A DNA stretch of 16,866 bases, taken from SLAN01 sp046545955. Lineage in GTDB: Bacteria > Spirochaetota > Spirochaetia > DSM-27196 > SKKC01. Positions 7,745 through 15,143 of the stretch are shown here, one piece after another. The notes under the pieces were generated by a model that was not told the origin of the DNA, searched no databases, and worked only from the letters and a program-made list of their open reading frames with translations. The translations under genes were made by a program, and so were the position numbers. The stretch is from assembly GCA_046545955.1 (NCBI GenBank), contig JBKGYS010000045.1, positions 1-16,866 of the forward strand, read 5' to 3'. How positions within the stretch are numbered: position 1 is the stretch's first letter; each line of letters begins with the position of its first letter.

Positions 7745-7773
7745 TTGCAACGGTGTGGTAATGCCATTAGGCT
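7745..7773 (+). promoter_or_regulatory. Candidate promoter of the phospholipase C-like gene
   Basis: TTGCAA (7745-7750), a 17-nt spacer, then TAGGCT (7768-7773). A start near 7780 would leave about 25 nt of leader containing GGGGAG (7787-7792) ahead of ATG 7805. The -10 element is only a partial match, so this is tentative. Confidence 0.33.
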
Positions 7774-7804
7774 CAATCCTATCCTTGGGGAGCCCGAAAC
7801 GTTC

Positions 7805-8866
7805 ATGCCGTCACACATCAGCCACTATCTATTTGCGTCGGACCTTGTGAGCCGCTGCCTGACCGAGGCTGATGCCGCGACGATCACCACCGCTTTCGAC
7901 GCGTTTCTGACCCTTGGGGCCCAGGGGCCGGATCTTTTCCTTCACAACCGAAGGCGAAAACCTTCGGGGCTAACCTACGGCATGATACTGCATCGTAAGT
8001 CGGCCGGACGCTTCTGCGCGTCGCTGGTGCATAGCAATCGCCTCAAACCCCTTATCTCCCCGGAGGGCGCGTACACGATCGGCTGGATCAGCCACGTTGT
8101 GCTCGACCGTATCCTTCACCCCTACATTAATTACCGCGCGGGTTGGGTTATTCCGAATCACCCGGAAACCTACCGCTACCGGGTGAACCACGTCTTTCTC
8201 GAACGCACAATCGACGTCATGTTGCTTCGAGCGAGACGAAACATGGATCCCGAAGCGTTCAATTTTGCTTCGAAGGTCGAGGTCGATCAGCAGCAGGCCC
8301 GCGGTTTGTTCGCGTCGGTGCGGGAGGCGCTGGTCGCGGCCACGAAACGCGCCGAGAACGATTCAGATCTGGGTCGAAGAATTCGCAACGCGTATCTCGA
8401 CGCGCTCGACTATTATCGCGCGATTGACCGCCTTGACCGCAGTCGGGCACGGGTGGAGCTGGAGCGCTCGGAAGAGGAATTGCCGTTCTGGCTCGGCATA
8501 TATCACCCTATTCGCCTGCCCGAGGATATCGATTTCGGAAACCGCGCGCGCGAGCCGTGGCGCCATCCGTGTTCCGGAGAAATCTACTCCAACGAAAGTA
8601 TCGACGATATGTACGAACGCGGCCTCGACCTTGCCGAGGGATTGATTGGTCGGATGCAGGAGTCCTGGCGCGGAGCGCGGGAGTGCTTTGCCGGGACCGA
8701 AGCGTCGCTGGAGCGGCTGGTGGGCGACGGCGATCTCAGCGACGAGCGGCTCGAGGGCGACCCGTGCCGCCGCACCACGTTTTCGGTTCTCGACTTTCCA
8801 CGCGCGCTGCGAGAGATAAGACGGGAAATTCTGGCTACTCCGAATAAGAAATATCACCCGCGCTGA
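7805..8866 (+). CDS. Zinc-dependent phospholipase C-like protein
   Basis: 353 residues from ATG 7805 (MPSHISHYLFASDLV); GGGGAG ends 12 nt upstream, a rather long spacer. The frame is open back to 7568 but that part runs over the divergent gene and its promoter. The N-terminal 140 residues match the zinc-dependent phospholipase C-like domain: His4 and His7 at the start, GAQGPDLF with Asp43, LHRKSAGRF with His63, and WISHVVLDRILHPYI with His97, Asp101 and His105. These are the probable metal ligands. The C-terminal 200 residues are helical and charged, with no motif I recognise. No signal peptide or membrane segment is seen, so unlike secreted clostridial enzymes it looks cytosolic. Substrate is unknown; a phosphodiester lipid is only an inference from the family. 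Its end overlaps the ABC permease gene by 32 bp, tail to tail. Confidence 0.82.
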   Translation: MPSHISHYLFASDLVSRCLTEADAATITTAFDAFLTLGAQGPDLFLHNRRRKPSGLTYGMILHRKSAGRFCASLVHSNRLKPLISPEGAYTIGWISHVVLDRILHPYINYRAGWVIPNHPETYRYRVNHVFLERTIDVMLLRARRNMDPEAFNFASKVEVDQQQARGLFASVREALVAATKRAENDSDLGRRIRNAYLDALDYYRAIDRLDRSRARVELERSEEELPFWLGIYHPIRLPEDIDFGNRAREPWRHPCSGEIYSNESIDDMYERGLDLAEGLIGRMQESWRGARECFAGTEASLERLVGDGDLSDERLEGDPCRRTTFSVLDFPRALREIRREILATPNKKYHPR

Positions 8867-9647
8867 CATCGAACCTGCGCGAAAGGGCATCGCCTGAGGT
8901 GTTAAGGCCGTACACCGACAGGCCGAGCGCAAGGCCCGGCAGGATGGCCAGATGCGGCGCGTTGTCGAGATAATTTCGCGCCTCGCGCAGCATAAGCCCC
9001 CAGGTCGGCGTCGGTGGCTGGCTTCCGAGCCCGAGGAAACTCAGAGCAGCCTCGATCGTTATGCACAGAGCGAAGCTGCTTGTCGCGATAACAAGTACGT
9101 TCGGCATAACGTTGGGCAGCACGTGCATCGCCACGGTACGATACGCGGGTGTTCCGAGCCCACGGGAAACATCGACATATCCCTCCTGACTTACCGACAG
9201 GGTTTCGGCGCGAACGGTTCTTGCAAACAGCGGCGCGAACATTATCCCCAGGGCGACCGACACCTGGAGCGCTCCGCTTCCAAGCACCGCGATAAGCGCC
9301 ACTGCGAGGAGAATACCGGGAAAGCTCAAGATTGCGTCTACCAGAAGCATTATCGTGGGGCCGAGTACACGTCGTTCGAGTCCGGCGGCAAGCCCCAGGG
9401 GAAGCCCGATAAGTGCGGCGAGCAATACCCCGCTGCCTGCGGTTGACAGCGCGGAACGGGCACCCCATGCGAGTCGGGTCGCGACGTCGCGGCCGAAATC
9501 GTCGGTGCCGAGAATGTGACCGGCGGCGCCGGGAGGCTCGAATCGGCGTTCGAGATTCTGCTGCACCGGCGAATACGGTGACACCACCGGCCCGAACACT
9601 GCCGCGGCGAGGATTAGAACAATGATAATCGTTCCGATTCTACTCAT
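8835..9647 (-). CDS. ABC importer permease, DppC/OppC type
   Basis: Second membrane subunit of a peptide/nickel-type importer. 270 residues. It begins with a cytosolic stub and a first hydrophobic helix (about 4-24), then the SPYSPVQQN segment and ILGTDDFGRDVATRL (44-58), the typical DppC periplasmic motif. Further helices follow, and the cytoplasmic coupling loop reads EGYVDVSRGLGTPAYRTVAMH, the EAA motif that contacts the ATPase. FLGLGSQPPTPTWGLML near the C-terminus is also diagnostic. GGAG lies about 8 nt before ATG 9647. The gene is last in the minus-strand operon, separated from the binding protein by a 110-bp spacer with a tandem repeat, so its expression may be set lower than that of the binding protein. 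Substrate cannot be read from the permease. Confidence 0.93.
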   Translation of the reverse strand: MSRIGTIIIVLILAAAVFGPVVSPYSPVQQNLERRFEPPGAAGHILGTDDFGRDVATRLAWGARSALSTAGSGVLLAALIGLPLGLAAGLERRVLGPTIMLLVDAILSFPGILLAVALIAVLGSGALQVSVALGIMFAPLFARTVRAETLSVSQEGYVDVSRGLGTPAYRTVAMHVLPNVMPNVLVIATSSFALCITIEAALSFLGLGSQPPTPTWGLMLREARNYLDNAPHLAILPGLALGLSVYGLNTSGDALSRRFDVSAGDISYSE

Positions 9648-9679
9648 ACGTAAAGCTCCGCGCTCGGCAGGCTCTCCGT

Positions 9680-9743
9680 TGAAACGGGCTCGCGCCGGGC
9701 CGTTCTACAACTGAAACGGGCTCGCGCCGGGCCGTTCTACAAC
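9680..9743. repeat. Perfect 32-bp tandem duplication in the binding protein-permease spacer
   Basis: Two identical 32-bp units, 9680-9711 and 9712-9743, each starting TGAAACGGGC and ending TTCTACAAC, abut without a gap. Each unit on the minus-strand transcript can form a short stem (AACGG with CCGTT), and GGCTCG at 9750-9745 can pair with CGAGCC inside the unit. Position and structure suggest an intercistronic element for mRNA processing or stability. It is not a CRISPR: there are only two units and no spacer. Confidence 0.9.
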
Positions 9744-9757
9744 TCGAGCCGGATCTA

Positions 9758-11266
9758 CTACTCTATCGTAGTACGACGAAAGTCGTACGTGTCGAGCTTG
9801 GTATCCATGTGGAATCCTTCGACCGACTCGCGAAGCCCTATGTAGCGGTAATTGGTCCCGGTGAACACTTTCGGCACCTCTTCGGCCAGAATCTCCTGCG
9901 CATCCTCGTACAGCGCGTCCCTCTCGTCCCTGTCGGGAGTCCTTCGTGCCTCCCGCACGAGCGACCTGAATTGCTCGTTGCTCCAGCCGGTGTAGGAGTC
10001 CTCGCCGGTCATCTCACCGAATCGGCCGTCGGGGTCGAGCTTGCCGGTGTGTCCAATCACCGTCATATCAAAGTCACCGCCGCCGTAGACATCGCTTAGC
10101 CACGTCGACCATTCCACGAGATTCAGACTGATGTTGAATCCCACGTCTTCGAGCATTTGCTGATAGAGCTGCCCGGCCGTGACGTGCGGATCGTAATTCT
10201 GAGGAACGGTGATAACGAGTTCCTCTTCGAGCGCTGCATCCGACTCGTCGAGAAGCTCGCGCGCGCGGTCGGGATCGTAGGGGTAACGACCGGAAAAGTC
10301 CTCATAAAACGGATCACCGGTATCCAGAAACGTACCTCCGACTTCACCCCCGCCGTACGCTATATCGAGAATCTGTTGCTTGTTCACCGCATGCGTAACG
10401 GCACGCCGTACGTCCGGGTCGTCGAACGGCTCGCGACGGTTGTTCATGGACAGGACCATAACAAGGCTCGAGAGGCTTTCGTCGAGTCTCGAATTCTCGT
10501 TGTCCTCGATCCGTTCGATATCCTCGGGATTCACAATATCGATCACGTGAAACTGACCGTTGAGAAGCCCCTGAAGTTGAACCGACGGCTCTACCACTAT
10601 ATTGAAGCGAACTTCGGAAACGTGCGGGGCATTTTCCTTCCAGTAGCGGTCGTGCCTCGCGAGCGTTATACGGCTGTCGCGCACCCATTCGACGAATCGG
10701 AACGGACCAGTTCCCACCGGCGCTACACCGAAATCGTGGTCTACCTCGATCAGCGATTCCGGAAGGATGGCAGCCCATCCTGAACCAAGCGCGGCAAGAA
10801 GCGGGGCGAAGGGTTCGCCCATGTGAAATCTGACCGTATATTCGTCGACGCGTTCGACGCGCTCGAGCGGACCGAAGTCATCACGATTTGGTGCGGAGAC
10901 ATCGCCGTCGAGCATTCTGTCGAATGTCGCCACAACGTCGTCGGCGGTAAACGTATCTCCGTTGTGAAACACGACGTCTTCTTCGAGGTAGAACGTCCAC
11001 TCGGTGGCATCGTCGTTGACATCCCAGTCGTGCGCCAATGCGGGTACGATTTCACCGTTCTCGTCCGGCTCGACAAGCGTATCGAATATGCTCCTCGTCA
11101 CCTGGAATGTGAGCGTGGCCGGCGAGGCTTGAGGATCAAGCGTATCGGGATTACCACTCATCGCAACACTGAGGGAATCGGTTTCCTCTTCGGCGGTTCC
11201 CATTCCGGTCAGCGGAATCGTTATGGCGGCAGACAATAGCGTGCCAATAGCAATTAGTCTTTTCAT
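9758..11266 (-). CDS. Periplasmic solute-binding protein, peptide/nickel ABC importer (family 5)
   Basis: 502 residues from ATG 11266, preceded by AAGAGAG about 5 nt upstream. The frame continues to 11383 but that lies inside the upstream ATPase gene. Residues 1-25 form a Sec signal peptide (KR, hydrophobic core, cleavage likely after GTA before EEE) with no lipobox cysteine, so it should be a free periplasmic protein of a diderm cell. The mature part follows the family 5 pattern: NPDTLDPQ near the start, GEIVPALAHDWDV, YLEEDVVFHNGDTFTADDVVATFDRML, GTGPFRFVEW, RRAVTHAVNKQQIL, and Y-PYDPDRARELLDE. The mature chain is strikingly acidic and has very few lysines. The first ATPase-proximal spacer is 34 bp. 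Ligand is unknown: oligopeptides, nickel, sugars or glutathione are all known in the family. Confidence 0.94.
   Translation of the reverse strand: MKRLIAIGTLLSAAITIPLTGMGTAEEETDSLSVAMSGNPDTLDPQASPATLTFQVTRSIFDTLVEPDENGEIVPALAHDWDVNDDATEWTFYLEEDVVFHNGDTFTADDVVATFDRMLDGDVSAPNRDDFGPLERVERVDEYTVRFHMGEPFAPLLAALGSGWAAILPESLIEVDHDFGVAPVGTGPFRFVEWVRDSRITLARHDRYWKENAPHVSEVRFNIVVEPSVQLQGLLNGQFHVIDIVNPEDIERIEDNENSRLDESLSSLVMVLSMNNRREPFDDPDVRRAVTHAVNKQQILDIAYGGGEVGGTFLDTGDPFYEDFSGRYPYDPDRARELLDESDAALEEELVITVPQNYDPHVTAGQLYQQMLEDVGFNISLNLVEWSTWLSDVYGGGDFDMTVIGHTGKLDPDGRFGEMTGEDSYTGWSNEQFRSLVREARRTPDRDERDALYEDAQEILAEEVPKVFTGTNYRYIGLRESVEGFHMDTKLDTYDFRRTTIE
9771..9788 (-). other. Perfect hairpin at the 3' end of the binding-protein gene
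   Basis: GTACGAC (9771-9777), GAAA (9778-9781), GTCGTAC (9782-9788): a perfect 7-bp stem with a 4-nt loop, inside the last ten codons of the binding-protein gene. There is no U-tract after it on the minus strand, so it is not an intrinsic terminator. A role in 3' end protection of the binding-protein message is plausible but unproven. Confidence 0.5.
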
Positions 11267-11300
11267 GTTTGCTCTCTTGATTACCCTAAGTATTATTTGC

Positions 11301-12176
11301 TCACCGATCTTCTTCCAACCACGGGTCCCACACGCTTGCGTCGGGCGAGTGCCGAATGCGGGGAACCGAATCCACGAGAACACGAGTGTAGGCGTTACGC
11401 GGCGATTGGAACAGCGTGTTCCGGTCGGTAACCTCCAGAAGCGTTCCGTCTTTCAACACTCCTACAGTATCACAAAGGTCGGTGACCACCGAAAGGTCAT
11501 GACTGACAACGACAATGGTCAGGCCCAGCTCGTCGCGTACCCGCCGGACAAGTGAGATAATCTTCGCCGATACGCTTGCGTCGAGGCTGGCGGTCGGCTC
11601 ATCGAGCAGGAGCAGCTTCGGCGAGGCGGCCAGAGCTCGCGCTATGCATATCCGCTGGCGTTGTCCGCCGGAAAACTCGGCGGGACGTCGATCCGCATCC
11701 TCGGCGGCGAGTCCAACGCGTTCGAGCAATGCCTCGACCTCGCCGCGATATCGTCGTTTCACGGCGAGACCCGGCGGTGGATTGTCGAGCGAGTGAAGCA
11801 CATCCCTGGCGTGACATGCTTCCGCGATGCTTGTGCCTATGGTAAGTCTCGGATTGAGGGTCCCGCTCGTATCCTGAGGGACAATCTGCCTGAGGCTGCG
11901 TTCTCGCCGTCGGGCTTTCATTGTCGAAAAGGGAGAGCCCGGGAGGCGCTGCAAATCCACTCCGTCGCATAAGATAGTTCCCGCGGAAGGCCTGACGTAC
12001 CCCGCGGTAGCGCGTAGTACCGTACTCTTCCCCGCCCCGCTTTCTCCGACAAGCCCGAAGGAACCGCCGGGATCTACGCTGAACGAGACGCCCGAGACAG
12101 CGGTGAACGCTCGTGAGCGCATGCCCTGCCGATAAACGACCGATAGCGAGTTTATCGAAAGACCTCCCGAGCTCAC
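11301..12176 (-). CDS. ABC importer ATPase, DppF/OppF type
   Basis: One of two nucleotide-binding subunits on the inner face of the importer. 291 residues. Walker A GESGAGKST (44-52), Q-loop Gln101 in IVPQDTSGTLNPR, signature FSGGQRQR (168-175), Walker B LLLLDEP with Asp192 and Glu193, and H-loop His226 in VSHD. The start is GTG at 12176, overlapping the stop of the upstream ATPase as GTGA. The C-terminus after the H-loop is short and lacks the cysteine-rich peptide-transporter extension that its partner carries. The binding protein starts 34 bp downstream. Confidence 0.94.
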   Translation of the reverse strand: MSSGGLSINSLSVVYRQGMRSRAFTAVSGVSFSVDPGGSFGLVGESGAGKSTVLRATAGYVRPSAGTILCDGVDLQRLPGSPFSTMKARRRERSLRQIVPQDTSGTLNPRLTIGTSIAEACHARDVLHSLDNPPPGLAVKRRYRGEVEALLERVGLAAEDADRRPAEFSGGQRQRICIARALAASPKLLLLDEPTASLDASVSAKIISLVRRVRDELGLTIVVVSHDLSVVTDLCDTVGVLKDGTLLEVTDRNTLFQSPRNAYTRVLVDSVPRIRHSPDASVWDPWLEEDR

Positions 12177-13243
12177 AGGTCACCCGCCTGTTCGAGACCC
12201 GCGCGAACCGCGGCGACGTGACAGGCCGCCCGGGAGTCCACCTCGTACTGCAGCAGGGCCGGTTGTTCTTCCGTGCAACGCTCGACCGCCGCCGGACAGC
12301 GCGGATGAAACGGACATCCCGACGGTATCGCCCGCAAAGCGGGCGGAGCACCGGGTATGGCCAGCCGCGGCTTACCTGAAGTATCGCTTCCAATCGAAAC
12401 CGATGGGCTCGAGCGCAGCAACGCCTGCGTATACGGGTGTCGGGGTCGGGTAAAGAGCGTTTCGCGCGATGCCTGCTCTACAACTGTCCCCGCGTACAGC
12501 ACACTGACCGAGTCGGCGTACCGCTCGACAAGCGCGAGGTCGTGACTTACCAAAAGAACGGCCAGCTTCATATCGCGGCGTAGTTCATCGATCAACTCGA
12601 GTACCGACCGCTGTACCGTCGGGTCGAGCGCGGTTGTGGGTTCATCGGCCACAAGGAGCTTCGGTCGGCAAATAACGGCGGCCGCAATCGCGACGCGCTG
12701 CGCCATCCCGCCCGAAAGCTCGTGGGGAAACCGACGCAGTATCGATTCTGCGGGTTTCAAACCCACCCGGTCGGCGATTTCGCGTGCCCGCTCACGCGCG
12801 GTGCGCCACGAGCAGGCGGTATGAAGCCTGAGGGTCTCGGCGACCTGCGTCCCCACTCGAATAGACGGGCTTAGATGGGCGCCCGGTTCCTGGAAAATCA
12901 TTCCTACGGTTCCACCCCGGTAGCGATGCAATGCCCGCCCGTGAAGCGTGGAAATATCAACCCCATCTACAACAATAGATCCACCGGACAGCCTGATCCC
13001 CCATGGTCCAAGCCGAAGAATTGCGCGACAGGTCAGACTCTTTCCGCTTCCGGATTCGCCCACCAGTCCGTGTAACTCTCCCGGCTGCACCGAAATCGAA
13101 AGGTCGCGCACCGGCCGGAGCGGCCCGGACTCCGAGGGAATCTCGAGACTCAGACCCGATACCTGCAGCACCGGGCGTGGCACATTGCCCCCGGCCGAAG
13201 CGTGCTCGCCGGCGGACTCCGATTGCATCCGGCCCGGCCTCAT
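12173..13243 (-). CDS. ABC importer ATPase, DppD/OppD type
   Basis: Second nucleotide-binding subunit. 356 residues, of which the first 23 or so are a polar extension before the domain begins at VLQVSGLSLEI. Walker A GESGSGKS (62-69), Q-loop in MIFQEPGAHLSP, signature LSGGMAQR (176-183), Walker B LLVADEP with Asp200 and Glu201, H-loop His234. The C-terminal oligopeptide/dipeptide transporter extension is present, IPGAPPALRAIPSGCPFHP, with Cys310, Cys316, Cys323 and Cys341; in related DppD proteins this cluster can bind an iron-sulfur centre. The start ATG 13243 overlaps the permease stop by 4 bp (ATGA). A later Met6 start would be possible. Confidence 0.94.
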   Translation of the reverse strand: MRPGRMQSESAGEHASAGGNVPRPVLQVSGLSLEIPSESGPLRPVRDLSISVQPGELHGLVGESGSGKSLTCRAILRLGPWGIRLSGGSIVVDGVDISTLHGRALHRYRGGTVGMIFQEPGAHLSPSIRVGTQVAETLRLHTACSWRTARERAREIADRVGLKPAESILRRFPHELSGGMAQRVAIAAAVICRPKLLVADEPTTALDPTVQRSVLELIDELRRDMKLAVLLVSHDLALVERYADSVSVLYAGTVVEQASRETLFTRPRHPYTQALLRSSPSVSIGSDTSGKPRLAIPGAPPALRAIPSGCPFHPRCPAAVERCTEEQPALLQYEVDSRAACHVAAVRAGLEQAGDL

Positions 13244-14172
13244 GCACGGCTCCGTATTCGAGGTTCCGCGAGCACGTACAGCGTGTCCGCGAGAAAATTA
13301 ATCAGCGAAAACCCTATTGCCACGAGCATGACGCCGGCCTGCACTACTGGAAAATCACGCTGAAATACCGCGTTGAGGATAAGCCTTCCGAGACCCGGCA
13401 TCGAGAATACCTGCTCGATAATAATCACGCCCCCGAGCAGATAGCCGAGTTGTACGGCCGCGACGCTGATCACCGGCAGCAGAGCGTTCGGAAGCACATG
13501 GCGCCACAGAAGCCGGCCGCCCGACACGCCCCTCGCGCGAATCCCCTCCACATACCCGCTTCGAAGCTCCGCCCGGACACTGCCACGTACCACGCGCGAG
13601 AGCAACGCGGCACGCGATAAGGCGAGAGCAACGGAGGGCAGCACAAAGTGAGCGGCGGTATCGGCGCCGAACAACGGAAACACCTGAACGTACACCGAAA
13701 ATACCAGGAGCAGAATAATCCCCGCCCAGAAGTCGGGAACCGCAAGCCCTACGTGCGAGAACACATCGAGAACGCGGTCGGATACTCCCCGATATTTCAT
13801 TGCCGCCCGCAGCCCCAACGGTATAGATACGGCGATCGTCAATATGAACGCAGAACCGGCGAGAGCGAGGGTCAACGGCAGACGCTCGCCGATCATATCC
13901 GCAACCGGGCGATTCTGTATCAGGGAGCGACCAAAATCACCTCGCAGCACGCTTGCGATCCACTCGGTATACTGCTCGAACAGGGGCCGGTTCGTGCCCA
14001 TTCGCTCGCGTATTTCGAGTACGCGCTCGGCCGAGGCATCCATTCCGGCGACGATCGCTGCGGGATCCCCCGGGATTATCCGTACAACCACAAAGCTTAT
14101 GGTAGCCACGATAAGTGCCGTAACAAACACCCGGGCCAGCCGCCGGGCGAGACTGTACATAATCTCGAACAT
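13240..14172 (-). CDS. ABC importer permease, DppB/OppB type
   Basis: First membrane subunit of the importer. 310 residues from ATG 14172; Met5 at 14160 is an alternative that gives the more usual MYSLARRLARVF start. Features: first helix about 12-32, the IIPGDPAAIVAG segment after it, RPLFEQYTEW and LRGDFGRSL, which are typical of DppB. The coupling loop is SGYVEGIRARGVSGGRLLWR followed by HVLPNALLPV, the EAA motif. The C-terminus ends at a sixth helix and YVLAEPRIR. The start is 3 bp after the stop of the short-chain dehydrogenase, with no clear ribosome binding site, so translation is probably coupled. Confidence 0.93.
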   Translation of the reverse strand: MFEIMYSLARRLARVFVTALIVATISFVVVRIIPGDPAAIVAGMDASAERVLEIRERMGTNRPLFEQYTEWIASVLRGDFGRSLIQNRPVADMIGERLPLTLALAGSAFILTIAVSIPLGLRAAMKYRGVSDRVLDVFSHVGLAVPDFWAGIILLLVFSVYVQVFPLFGADTAAHFVLPSVALALSRAALLSRVVRGSVRAELRSGYVEGIRARGVSGGRLLWRHVLPNALLPVISVAAVQLGYLLGGVIIIEQVFSMPGLGRLILNAVFQRDFPVVQAGVMLVAIGFSLINFLADTLYVLAEPRIRSRA

Positions 14173-14175
14173 ATC

Positions 14176-14958
14176 TCAGTTCGTTCGGTTCGCCTGAAAC
14201 CGGGCAACTGACCACACCACGAGCCGGCGAGGCAAAAACCGGTTCAAAAGTATAAGTACCCGGAACACGAGCCCATAAACAGCTACCCGTCTTCCGCGCA
14301 TCATAGCGTCGTAGCCGTACTGCGCTACTTTACGCGCGGTCGGCATAAGCCGATTGTTGAGCGATGTACCCGCAGCTATACCGGCCGATTCCTGAAAGCC
14401 GCTGCGTGTCGGTCCGGGGCACAGTGCCGTAACCGATACGCCGCTGCCGCGTACCTCTTCGGCGAGGGCCTCCGAGAATGAAAGGACGTAGGCTTTCGTT
14501 GCGTAGTAAACCGCCATCATCGGCCCGGGCTGAAATCCCGCCACGCTCGAGACATTCATGACGAATCCTCCCCCGCGACTGATCATCGAAGGCAGGAGCA
14601 GGCGCGTCAACTCGGTCAATGCCTCGATATTTACCCGCATCATCGCACGATTTGTCTCCCAGTCGGAGTCGACGAATCGACAATGGTCTCCCAGCCCGGC
14701 ATTATTGATCAGGGCTTCGATCGTGATATCGCGATCGGACAGGTGCTCGACAATGCGCCGCGCGGCGTCCTCCCGGGAAAGATCGAACGGAACGGTCGCC
14801 ACCGATACAACCGTCGAAAGCTCGCGTTGCAATTCCTCGAGGCGATCCTCGCGCCGCGCTACGAGTACAAGATTCCACTTATCCCGGGCCATTACCCGAG
14901 CCAACTCGCGACCGATTCCGTCGCTCGCGCCGGTTATTAACGCCGTATCGCGCGGCAT
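14176..14958 (-). CDS. Short-chain dehydrogenase/reductase, DltE-like (classical SDR)
   Basis: NAD(P)-dependent oxidoreductase of unknown substrate. 260 residues from ATG 14958, chosen because AGGAGT lies 5 nt upstream and MPRDTALITGASDGIG is the usual family start; the frame stays open to 15027 without match. Rossmann motif TGASDGIG (9-16), NNAG (85-88), catalytic Asn110, Ser138, Tyr151 and Lys155 (YYATK). Arg35-Arg36 after the second strand (VLVARRED) favours NADP(H). The C-terminal 40 residues are hydrophobic and basic (LVFRVLILLNRFLPRRL), suggesting membrane contact. It leads the minus-strand ABC operon, with 3 bp to the permease gene, so it is co-expressed with the importer; whether it acts on the imported solute is unknown. 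Confidence 0.92.
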   Translation of the reverse strand: MPRDTALITGASDGIGRELARVMARDKWNLVLVARREDRLEELQRELSTVVSVATVPFDLSREDAARRIVEHLSDRDITIEALINNAGLGDHCRFVDSDWETNRAMMRVNIEALTELTRLLLPSMISRGGGFVMNVSSVAGFQPGPMMAVYYATKAYVLSFSEALAEEVRGSGVSVTALCPGPTRSGFQESAGIAAGTSLNNRLMPTARKVAQYGYDAMMRGRRVAVYGLVFRVLILLNRFLPRRLVVWSVARFQANRTN

Positions 14959-15143
14959 GCCCACTCCTTGAAATCCATGCGCAGAGCATACACTATGGCT
15001 CAACAAATCGCGACCGCCCTGGACCATGAACGTCGCGTTTGCTGGATTAACGCCGGTACCGACTGGTATTGTTTCGATACGTTGACATTCGCACCGAGTG
15101 GCGAGAAAGTAATCGGGGACTCATAGAATGAGGGGGAACGGTT
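14959..15143. promoter_or_regulatory. Divergent intergenic region, 185 bp, between the ABC operon and the GGDEF-like gene
   Basis: The largest gap in the window. Plus strand: TTGACA (15082-15087), a perfect -35, then a 17-nt spacer and GAAAGT (15105-15110), a weak -10 keeping A2 and T6. Minus strand: TATGCT (14990-14985) is a fair -10 about 27 nt before ATG 14958, but I see no good -35. AGGGGG (15131-15136) serves the TTG start at 15144, and AGGAGT (14968-14963) the SDR start. I see no operator-like palindrome or riboswitch. Confidence 0.45.

Noticed and set aside
7568..7804. N-terminal extension of the phospholipase C-like gene
   Set aside because: No family match, overlaps the divergent gene and the promoter region; MPSHISHY at 7805 is the usual start.
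9680..9743. Tandem repeat as a CRISPR array
   Set aside because: Only two units, directly adjacent with no spacer, and no cas genes.
9771..9788. Hairpin as an intrinsic terminator
   Set aside because: No U-tract downstream on the transcribed strand and it lies inside coding sequence before the operon continues.
15026..15085. Nineteen-codon open frame (MNVAFAG...) in the divergent intergenic region
   Set aside because: No ribosome binding site and no sign of constraint; it ends inside the proposed -35 element.
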